Source of the DNA: JBCCFW01 sp039029535
GTDB lineage: Bacteria > Acidobacteriota > JBCCFW01
DNA: 64,000 nucleotides
Direction: 5' to 3'
Assembly: GCA_039029535.1 (NCBI GenBank)
Contig: JBCCFW010000012.1
Coordinates: 1 to 64,000 of the forward strand
The translations under genes were made by a program, and so were the position numbers. Each line of letters opens with the position of its first letter. Within the stretch, counting starts at the first letter, position 1. This document shows positions 15,534-22,298 of the stretch, in pieces. The notes under the pieces were generated by a model. That model worked only from the letters and a program-made list of their open reading frames with translations. It ran no database searches and had not been told where the DNA came from.

Positions 15534-16675
15534 GGGTGAGTCTCCCCGACGAGCCGTTCGTAGGCGAGGACCCACGGGCTGCGAGAGCTGACCTGGGGAT
15601 GGAGGCGCCGACAAGCGTCAAGGGCCTCAAGGCGATCTTCCAGGTCGCACTCCACGAGCTCGTACCTCGCGGAGAATTCGTCATCAGCTCGGCCTTGGTC
15701 GTTGAAGATCACCGCCGCCTTGCGGAGCAATGGGGCAGCCTCGAGCACGTCATCAGCCTGCCGATAGAGGCGTCCAAGCCCGAGTAGTGCGTGTCCTTCG
15801 ATGTAGCGGTTCCTCGTGTTCTTGTCACGGGAAGCGGCCAAGACGGCCTCCATCAGCTCTACGGCGTCTTCCGGTCCGTCCAGCAGCTTGTGGATCGTCG
15901 CTCTCAGGAGGCACGACACCAGGGTAGGAAGGCTGGCGTCTTCATCTGGCTCCGGTCCCATGACCAAGTCAAAGGCGAGGCCAACTTCTTCGCGGTCGAC
16001 TTCCCGGCCGAGGTTCAGGTCATGCTCGGCACTGAATAGCACGATCCGTGCCTTCGTGCGGCGAGCCATTTGGAGTCGCTCTTCGGGGGCATCGTTCCCG
16101 TGAAGGAACAGTGCGCGTGATGCCATGTCGGCAGCGGCATCGAAGTAACCAGAGTCGGTCAAGACGTCAGCGAGTGCCCGGTATGCCTGGGCTCGGTGCT
16201 CGTTGGGGGCTTCCTTGTCTTCAGCACAGGCAAGGAAGATGGCGTGGGCGAGGTCGAGCTTGCCTACGGCGTGAAGAGCGAGAGCTCTATTGCAACGCCA
16301 CCGATGAAGCTGTCTGGGGGAAGAGGCAGTGGCCTCGCCGTGGGAGGCCAAGCGAAGGGCTCGGTGGGGGTGAGTCTTGAGGTCTTCCGCGAACCGGCGG
16401 GTCAGATCGTCACCGTCGTAAAGTCCGATGGGCTCACGTGGTGCAGAGCCTTGGTCGAGATCACGGGCTGCAAGAAGATGATCGGTCGTCGTCCCGCACG
16501 CACTGGCCAGCGACACGAGCCAGTCCAGGTTGGGTTCGAGCTCGCCCTTCTCCAGCTTGGCGAGGGTCACCTCGTCGAGCACGCCACGGGACCGTTCGGC
16601 CATCTCGGCGAAGCTGCGTCCCCGGCGTAGCCGTCTGAGCTCCAGCCCGAATGACGACGGTGGACGATCGGCCAT
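15530..16675 (-). CDS. XRE-family HTH regulator with C-terminal TPR-like helical repeats
   Basis: A 381-residue product from ATG 16675 (GGGGGAG 6 nt upstream). Residues ~8-65 are an XRE HTH (GLELRRLRRGRSFAEMAERS ... TLAKLEKGELEPNLDWLVSL). From residue ~100 on, helical pairs with TPR-like spacing are seen (RALALHAVGKLDLAHAIFLA, YRALADVLTDSGYFDAAADM, LLGLGRLYRQADDVLEAAPL). The layout resembles regulators such as the Rgg/NprR/PlcR group, where the TPR part binds a peptide; a ligand here is only a guess. It is coupled to the downstream secreted protein by ATGA overlap and is divergent from the QueC-like cassette, 315 bp away. Confidence 0.8.
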   Translation of the reverse strand: MADRPPSSFGLELRRLRRGRSFAEMAERSRGVLDEVTLAKLEKGELEPNLDWLVSLASACGTTTDHLLAARDLDQGSAPREPIGLYDGDDLTRRFAEDLKTHPHRALRLASHGEATASSPRQLHRWRCNRALALHAVGKLDLAHAIFLACAEDKEAPNEHRAQAYRALADVLTDSGYFDAAADMASRALFLHGNDAPEERLQMARRTKARIVLFSAEHDLNLGREVDREEVGLAFDLVMGPEPDEDASLPTLVSCLLRATIHKLLDGPEDAVELMEAVLAASRDKNTRNRYIEGHALLGLGRLYRQADDVLEAAPLLRKAAVIFNDQGRADDEFSARYELVECDLEDRLEALDACRRLHPQVSSRSPWVLAYERLVGETHP

Positions 16676-16990
16676 GCGCTCTCCCCCGACCTCCCTTCCC
16701 GAGAGAGGTCACGTACCCAGATCCTACTCCTCGGCAAACATGTCCGGAAGCGATGGGCCTCCCGAAGGCGGGTCTGCCCTCATCTCAGGATCGTGAATCC
16801 TGCGAGATTGCGGTGCTAGGCCCAGGAAGAGCGTCGTTCTCGGCAGGAGTGGCTCGGTGCCTGTTGCCACGACGCGCTGGTGAGAGCTTCCAGATGTGAA
16901 CGCTCGCCGAAGTGGCCTACTCGGTCCTCCTGGCGCAAGGTCGTAGAATCTCAATAGGGGAATGGGTCGGCCGACTCTGCGAGGGACCCC
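16676..16990. other. divergent promoter region between the XRE-TPR operon and the QueC-like cassette
   Basis: No gene is supported here. TAGAAT at 16944-16949 is a possible -10 element for the plus-strand cassette, but no good -35 was seen. Because the region is shared with an HTH regulator gene, it is a reasonable place for that regulator's operator. Confidence 0.4.
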
Positions 16991-17764
16991 TTGGGACATC
17001 ACGAGTTCTACCGCCTGCCCCGCACGCGACGGTGGCAGGAAGTCATCGACCTGATCGGTGCGGGCGCGGCGGGCGCAACCGTCGCCGCGGCCACCTCCGA
17101 TGCCGTGCGCATCGATCTCGAAGGTGGGGCCGATGACGCAGGGCTGACTCGTGCTCTCTACCTCCTAGCGCGGCTACCTGATGCTGCGCGGTCGAGGGAC
17201 TTCGTGGCCGCGCTGGCGAGTCTCGGAGTTCAGGTCGGTGGGGTGCCTTCGGTCGCCGAGCTGGTCCTCGGCCTGAACGAGGCGGTCGGTCGGCATCTTC
17301 AGGAGAGCGGAGGGCGGACGGACCTCGGCGACCTTGCGCAGACCGCCCTGGCCGAGACCGTGGCCGTCGTGGCGAGCGACCGAGCGGCGAGCCTCTTCGG
17401 AACCGAACCCGAGGACGTGCGGCGAGAGCTCGCCAAGCTCGGAACCAAGAAGCAGTTCGGCTTGGTTGCTGGCGAGTTCTTCGGACGACTCACGGAACGT
17501 CTCTACGACTACTACCTGAGCCGGGAGCTGCCCGAGCACGTGGGCCGCCACAGGCGTTTCGAGACGCTCCAGGCGAAGCAGGACTTCCAGGATGCACTGA
17601 GGGGCCACTGTCGGGAAGCCTCACTCATCGTCGAGTCTTTCGCTGGTAGCTGGTACTCGAAAGCGCGTTATCAGAAAGACCTCTCGGAAGAGCGAGTCGC
17701 TCGGTTCACCGCCTATGTCCTGACCAAGATCCGTCGCGAGCTCTCCAGCCGGGTCGTTGCGTGA
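16991..17764 (+). CDS. helical partner protein of the QueC-like enzyme (Met-Gly N-terminus)
   Basis: A 257-residue product from TTG 16991, chosen because GAGGG (16981-16985) lies 5 nt upstream. It would begin Met-Gly-His-His-Glu-Phe-Tyr. The sequence is mostly alpha-helical (WQEVIDLIGAGAAGATVAAA, TRALYLLARLPDAARSRDFV, FFGRLTERLYDYYLSRELPE) with no signal or membrane segment. Its stop overlaps the GTG of the next gene (GTGA), so the two are coupled. In QueC-associated defence systems a small partner gene commonly precedes the QueC-like gene. This one does not obviously match QatB or a CBASS component, and I do not recognise the family. Presence is well supported by coding pattern and overlap; role is inferred. 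Confidence 0.7.
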   Translation: MGHHEFYRLPRTRRWQEVIDLIGAGAAGATVAAATSDAVRIDLEGGADDAGLTRALYLLARLPDAARSRDFVAALASLGVQVGGVPSVAELVLGLNEAVGRHLQESGGRTDLGDLAQTALAETVAVVASDRAASLFGTEPEDVRRELAKLGTKKQFGLVAGEFFGRLTERLYDYYLSRELPEHVGRHRRFETLQAKQDFQDALRGHCREASLIVESFAGSWYSKARYQKDLSEERVARFTAYVLTKIRRELSSRVVA

Positions 17765-19860
17765 CGAGCTCTCGGGTGCATTGGTTCCTGTGTGAAGGAA
17801 CCAGGGACCGCGAAGCTCCGAAGAGGGCATTCCGCCTTCGGACGTCTGGCCCTGAGGCGAACCTGCGTGTCGGCATTGAGGGACTCGAGAAGTCGCTGGC
17901 CCGGGGCGTGGGGGCCAAGTTCCGCGACTTGATCTGGATCGCCTCTTACGTCCTGGCCGCAGATCGGGCCGTGAAAAGAGGTGAGCGAACGGCTGTCGAT
18001 CTCGGCAAGTCCTGGAGGCGGCACTTCAAGCTGGTGGTGCCCGTTCAATCGCTGACGTTCTGGTCGAGGGAGAACGTCACTGCGACGTTGGAGAAGGTCC
18101 TCGGTCAGGTCACGGATGACCGCTGGGAGTTCTCGTTCCGGAAGAGGAAGGCAGAGCAGGGCGAGCAGTTGTGGCTTCCCGGAGTCACTGATGCCCCACT
18201 CACGTCGAACCAGGGCATCGACGAGGTGATGCTCTTCTCGGGTGGTCTCGACTCGTTGACTGGGGCGGCGTTGGAGCTTCTCCGTGAGAAGAAGCGTGTC
18301 GTGCTGGTGAGTCACCAATCGGCGACGAAGATCGCTGCCGTTCAGGATCGCCTGGTCGGTGACCTGCGTGAGCGGGCCGGTGAAGATCGCGTCGCGCACC
18401 TGGGTGTCCGAGTCGAAGCGGGCGACAAGAAGCTCAGGGCCGAAAGAACGCTGAGGTCTCGTTCATTCCTCTTCGCGGCCTTGGCCGGGAGCGTCGCGCA
18501 GCTCGCTGGACTCGATCGAGTCCGGTTCTACGAGAACGGCGTGGCGAGCATTGCGTTGCCGCTCTCGCCTCAGCTCGTGGGCTCACGTTCTGCACGGACG
18601 ACTCATCCGCTGAGCCTCCAGGGCTTCGCCGAGCTCCTCTCGCTGGTGGCCGGGCGTTCCATCGCAGTGGAGAATCCCTTCGAGTTCTTGACGCGGACTG
18701 AGGTCTTGCAGGAGCTTCGAACCGTCAAGGCGGATGACCTCATCTCGACGAGCGTGAGCTGCGCGCACGTCCACCAGATGAGCGAGCAGCATCCGCACTG
18801 CGGGACCTGCTCTCAGTGCATTGATCGTCGATTTTCCATCATCGCTGCCGGCCTGGAGAGTCGGGAGCGCGAAAGTTCGTACAGCACGCGCATCTTCCGC
18901 GATCCGATCTCGGATCGACTGGGCCGCACGACGGCGATCGAGTATGTCGATGCGGCTGATCGCTTCGCCTCGCTGATGACGCCGGCTGCTTTCTTGTCCT
19001 CACACGGAGAGAGCGTGCGTGCGATCCAGTCGCTCGTAACGTGCCGCGGTCTGGATGCCGACTCGGCCCTCCGACAGGTCCACGAGCTTCACCGACGTCA
19101 TGGCGAAGCCGTCGGCAGGGCCCTGGCGGAGATGGGCGCCCGCCAGTCACGGGACTCGCGCTCCGGCACCTTGAAGGAGGATTCACTCCTCATGTTGCTC
19201 AGTGCCCGAGGACTCGAGCGTTCGCGGGGCGCTGAGCAAGCAGACGCGGCGAAGGCGCGAGAGGATGCTGAGCCCGCGCACGGGGCGAGCCCTCCACCGG
19301 AGACCGAGTTGGTCGGCGAGCATGTCTTTCGTCCGGGTGGGGAAGGTTGGATCGTGAGGTTCCGCGGCGGCCCCCTCTTGGCGTTGAAGCCCAGCAAGGG
19401 GTTGGTCCACCTGCACGCGCTCCTGTCGGAGCCCGGTCGGTCCTACACGGCGTTCGAGCTCGTTGGGCTCGAGGAGGGAGAGGCCTCGACTGTCGTCATT
19501 CCAGACAGCGAGCTCGGCGTGGATCAGAAGGCTCTCTCCGAGGTGAACGCAAAGATCGAGCAAGTGCGTGGTGAGATCGAGCTGGCAAGAGAGATGGGTG
19601 ACAAGGGGGAGGTCGCGAGGCTCCGTAAGGACCTGGCCTTCTTTGAGAAGTATCGTCGGCGTGAGTCAGGCCCCGATGGCAGACCACGTCAGGAGCCGGC
19701 TGAGCAAAAGAAGGCTCGCAACGCCGTCTCCATGGCGATCGAGCGAGCACTGAAGCAGCTGGGCAAACAGTCCCGATCGCTGGAAGCGCACTTGCGGGAA
19801 CACGTCGCTACGGGATTCAACTCCCGGTATCGCGATCCGGGCTTCCGTTGGGTGGTATGA
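17761..19860 (+). CDS. QueC-like PP-loop enzyme fused to a regulator-type C-terminal domain
   Basis: A 699-residue product from GTG 17761. Residues 1-150 are unassigned. At 160-165 is SGGLDS, the PP-loop ATP-binding motif of the QueC/ExsB family. Cys334, Cys347, Cys350 and Cys353 (SCAHVHQM ... HCGTCSQC) form the zinc site that QueC enzymes carry. From about residue 530 to the end is a domain (VRFRGGPLLALKPSKGLVHL, then a coiled region and AVSMAIERALKQLGKQSRSL) like the C-terminal domain of large ATP-binding transcription regulators. Queuosine QueC is about 230 residues, so this is a large derivative. No other queuosine gene (queD, queE, queF) is near. QueC-like proteins of this size occur in anti-phage systems (QatC, Cap9 of type IV CBASS), and a defence role is inferred. 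Confidence 0.85.
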   Translation: MTSSRVHWFLCEGTRDREAPKRAFRLRTSGPEANLRVGIEGLEKSLARGVGAKFRDLIWIASYVLAADRAVKRGERTAVDLGKSWRRHFKLVVPVQSLTFWSRENVTATLEKVLGQVTDDRWEFSFRKRKAEQGEQLWLPGVTDAPLTSNQGIDEVMLFSGGLDSLTGAALELLREKKRVVLVSHQSATKIAAVQDRLVGDLRERAGEDRVAHLGVRVEAGDKKLRAERTLRSRSFLFAALAGSVAQLAGLDRVRFYENGVASIALPLSPQLVGSRSARTTHPLSLQGFAELLSLVAGRSIAVENPFEFLTRTEVLQELRTVKADDLISTSVSCAHVHQMSEQHPHCGTCSQCIDRRFSIIAAGLESRERESSYSTRIFRDPISDRLGRTTAIEYVDAADRFASLMTPAAFLSSHGESVRAIQSLVTCRGLDADSALRQVHELHRRHGEAVGRALAEMGARQSRDSRSGTLKEDSLLMLLSARGLERSRGAEQADAAKAREDAEPAHGASPPPETELVGEHVFRPGGEGWIVRFRGGPLLALKPSKGLVHLHALLSEPGRSYTAFELVGLEEGEASTVVIPDSELGVDQKALSEVNAKIEQVRGEIELAREMGDKGEVARLRKDLAFFEKYRRRESGPDGRPRQEPAEQKKARNAVSMAIERALKQLGKQSRSLEAHLREHVATGFNSRYRDPGFRWVV

Positions 19861-19929
19861 GGGAGGGCGGTCGCGGCTTTGGTGATCCGGGCGACCACGA
19901 CGCAACGAGGCCGCGCATGGCTGTCGGTC

Positions 19930-20880
19930 TTACCCCGGCGGTAGCCAAACAGGTGCCGTGAACCAGTGCCATGCGTGGAAAACGAACGAGGCCAGGGCTA
20001 CGACGAGCAGCACTTGCAGCACGCGATGGAGCGGGATGAGCCAGCGGTAGCCTCCACCCCAGGGGTTCCAGCCGCCGAGGACTGGGGTGTGGTTGGTGCG
20101 TTCCTCTTCTTCACGAAGGGGGCCGACGCTGGCGGTGAGGATGCCTCGGAGGATGTTGTAGACGAGCAGGACCACCGCGAGGGCAAGCGCCCAGGGGCCA
20201 CGATGGCGGTCGAGCAGCAAGGAGCCGACCGTGGTCTGGTTCCAGGTGTCGATGGGGCCGGCCTGGGGACCAGCTGCCGCTTCAACGAGATGTGGTGCCT
20301 TGAGCTGAGCGGAAGAGAGCGTCAACCAGGTTGCCGCCTCCAAGGCGTAGGGGCCGACAAAGGCCACGAGCAGGAGGAGGTGGAAGAGGAGCCTGGGGCC
20401 GGTGTAGTTGCGGCGGAGGATCGACCAGGGGTCGGATGCTCTCGGAGGGAACTTGGCCCCTTCGATTGGGTTGTCGTCGAGTACGAGGCCACGGATACGG
20501 CTAAGGTCGACATTTGTGAGTATGGCCTTGTTGAGATGGGCCTCGCTGAGGTCGGAGTTTCTGATGTCAGCATTGCTAAGGTTGGCCATGAAGAGATCCG
20601 ACCCAGTAAGATCAGCGCCGTGCAGGATGGCCCCACCAAGGTTCGCCCTCTGCATGCGAGCCCTACTGAGGTCGGCATTCATCAGTCGAGCCTCGCGAAG
20701 GTCGGCCTGAAAGAGCATCGCCTCGCTCAAGTCGGCCGCGCTGAGGTTGGCTTGGCTGAGCTTGCCTACGAGGACCTCGGCCCCTCCGAGGTCCGGCACC
20801 ACGTGCGGGTTCTCCGCCCTCCACTCATTCCACGCCTCCACGCCTTCCTTCAGCTTCGCCAAGTGCTCCGGGTTCGCCAT
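19930..20880 (-). CDS. pentapeptide-repeat multi-pass membrane protein
   Basis: A 316-residue product from ATG 20880, preferred to the GTG one codon earlier because AGGAGG is 5 nt from the ATG. Residues ~5-35 (HLAKLKEGVEAWNEWRAENP) are the N-terminal cap seen in many pentapeptide proteins. Pentapeptides of A(D/N)LxxA type run to about 140. Three or four hydrophobic helices follow (LLFHLLLLVAFVGPYALEAA, WALALAVVLLVYNILRGIL, LQVLLVVALASFVFHAWHWF). The soluble repeat helix thus precedes a membrane domain, a layout seen in some anti-phage or envelope effectors. It lies downstream of the lectin-domain gene on the same strand, 108 bp away, and converges on the QueC-like gene. Confidence 0.8.
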   Translation of the reverse strand: MANPEHLAKLKEGVEAWNEWRAENPHVVPDLGGAEVLVGKLSQANLSAADLSEAMLFQADLREARLMNADLSRARMQRANLGGAILHGADLTGSDLFMANLSNADIRNSDLSEAHLNKAILTNVDLSRIRGLVLDDNPIEGAKFPPRASDPWSILRRNYTGPRLLFHLLLLVAFVGPYALEAATWLTLSSAQLKAPHLVEAAAGPQAGPIDTWNQTTVGSLLLDRHRGPWALALAVVLLVYNILRGILTASVGPLREEEERTNHTPVLGGWNPWGGGYRWLIPLHRVLQVLLVVALASFVFHAWHWFTAPVWLPPG

Positions 20881-20988
20881 CACGTCCTCCTCTCGGTGTC
20901 CGCGGAGTCTAATAGCCTAGGGCGAAAGGAGGCAGGCTGTGAGCGGCTCGGGGCCGACGGTGTTGTTGCGCGTCAACTCTCGCAGTCT

Positions 20989-21705
20989 TCAGGGCTGTGC
21001 GCTGCTGGTAGGCGGGGTTGGTGCCTCTCTTCCGATCGCCATCCATTGAACGAATGCCGTCGCGGACTGGATGTTGCCCTTGACTCTCAGCTCGAAGCCC
21101 CCCGCCTCCACTCTGAGGACCTCGGCCGCTACATCGGCCCTTCCTTCCGAAATGTCGAAGCCACGCAGGGCGGGGAAGACCGTGGGTCTGTTTGCGAAGG
21201 GGCGCTTGAAGTCGATCCAGAAGTCGAGCCACTTCTTGCCCTTGGATGCCTCGCTCGGCTTGAACACGAACTCGTCAGTCAGGATCTGTTGGTCGCTCAG
21301 CGCGTCAAGTATCTGAGAGGCCCCAGCCTTCAGTTCCGAGACCTCGGTCGCATCGGCCTGAGCTCCTTCCCTCAGCCTCTCCAACTCCTCGACAACGTCG
21401 ATCTGCTCTCTGATCTGCTCTCTGACTTGAGTCTTCGACTCGCTCTTCACGTAGTCCGCGAAGCCGAGCTTCGCGAGAAGGCCCAGAACTGTGGCCGCAA
21501 GTCCGATGAAGGCAAGTGTTCCTGCTCGACTGGATCTAAGGTCGTCACGAGACTCTCTCGCTGCTCGGTCGATACGATCACGATAGTCCGTCTTGAGCTC
21601 GCCGAGCTTCTCCTCCAACAGGAGCTTGTTCCCAAGCTCGCTATTCAGGGCCTGACTTCGCTCGGCAAGATCATCGCGGTCTTCCACCGGCTTGCTGTTC
21701 GCCAT
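20989..21705 (-). CDS. coiled-coil membrane protein with a C-terminal H-type lectin-like domain
   Basis: A 238-residue product from ATG 21705 with GAGGAGG 5 nt upstream. The first ~60 residues are a charged coiled coil (ALNSELGNKLLLEEKLGELK). A membrane helix follows (GTLAFIGLAATVLGLLAKLG), then a second coiled coil. The C-terminus (KRPFANRPTVFPALRGFDIS ... SATAFVQWMAIG) matches the H-type lectin fold, with the FxxxPxVFxxL start and the VxWxAIG end. H-type lectins bind GalNAc-like sugars; binding here is unproven. It sits between the PrimPol gene and the pentapeptide gene and looks like cargo of the element. Confidence 0.7.
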   Translation of the reverse strand: MANSKPVEDRDDLAERSQALNSELGNKLLLEEKLGELKTDYRDRIDRAARESRDDLRSSRAGTLAFIGLAATVLGLLAKLGFADYVKSESKTQVREQIREQIDVVEELERLREGAQADATEVSELKAGASQILDALSDQQILTDEFVFKPSEASKGKKWLDFWIDFKRPFANRPTVFPALRGFDISEGRADVAAEVLRVEAGGFELRVKGNIQSATAFVQWMAIGREAPTPPTSSAQP

Positions 21706-21809
21706 CTCGGCCTCCTCGGGACGCAGCTCGGGCAGGGATCTGAGGTTTGATCGGTAGCTACGTCAGGCGGCCGAGAAGTCCGCCAAGTTTCTGTGGCCCG
21801 GAGGGCGGC

Positions 21810-22022
21810 GTGAGCCTCCGGATCTCCCCCGAGGCCTACCTCGCCCAGTGCGAGAGGCTCGGCGCGGAGCCGGAGCTGCTGGCTGTGATGCCGCCTCTAC
21901 AGCATTCGACGCCGCCCGCGAGTCGATACCTAGAGCTGTTGCTTGGCAGCTCTGTTCGCGCCGAGTTCTCCAGGGCCACAGATCTTGTGGCCCCTCATCC
22001 ACGGAAGTCGTGGCGCATCTGA
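21810..22022 (+). CDS. small hypothetical protein
   Basis: A possible 70-residue product from GTG 21810, with GGAGGG just upstream; the frame is open further upstream but without a ribosome site. The sequence (RISPEAYLAQCERLGAEPEL, then PPASRYLELLLGSS) has protein-like composition but no recognised motif. It precedes another small gene and the PrimPol gene in the same direction. Confidence 0.35.
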   Translation: MSLRISPEAYLAQCERLGAEPELLAVMPPLQHSTPPASRYLELLLGSSVRAEFSRATDLVAPHPRKSWRI

Positions 22023-22054
22023 GGTGAGTTCACTTCTCTCACCCAGGCGGTGCC

Positions 22055-22297
22055 ATGACGGCCCGATCTCGACAGTCCGACCACCCCGAGGAGGCCCTCC
22101 TGAGGGTCTGCGCCACGCTCTCGACCCTGACCGGTCGGACGTGGTCGCTCGAAGAGGGGCGCGACTGGGCGTATCGGGTCGGAGGGCCTCTCGCGACCGC
22201 GCTCCTGGCCGCTGCGCCGTCTCCTACCCCCGAGCCCGAGTCCAGTTGCTCGACTGAGACTCCACGGACTGATGGGCTCGGGCCTTCAGGACTCTGA
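22055..22297 (+). CDS. small hypothetical protein directly upstream of the PrimPol gene
   Basis: An 80-residue product from ATG 22055. Its TGA ends one base before the PrimPol ATG at 22299, which fits an operon. The first ~55 residues (PEEALLRVCATLSTLTGRTW, then EGRDWAYRVGGPLATALLAA) look helical and folded, and the tail is Pro/Ser/Thr-rich. I do not recognise it. Confidence 0.45.
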   Translation: MTARSRQSDHPEEALLRVCATLSTLTGRTWSLEEGRDWAYRVGGPLATALLAAAPSPTPEPESSCSTETPRTDGLGPSGL

Positions 22298-22298
22298 C

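Noticed and set aside
16991..19860. Assignment of the QueC-like gene to queuosine biosynthesis
   Set aside because: The protein is three times the length of QueC, has extra domains, and no queD, queE, queF or tgt is nearby.
19966..21750. 594-codon plus-strand frame opposite the pentapeptide and lectin genes
   Set aside because: It lies antisense to two well-supported genes with strong ribosome sites and has no recognisable domain; pentapeptide genes often leave long open frames on the other strand.
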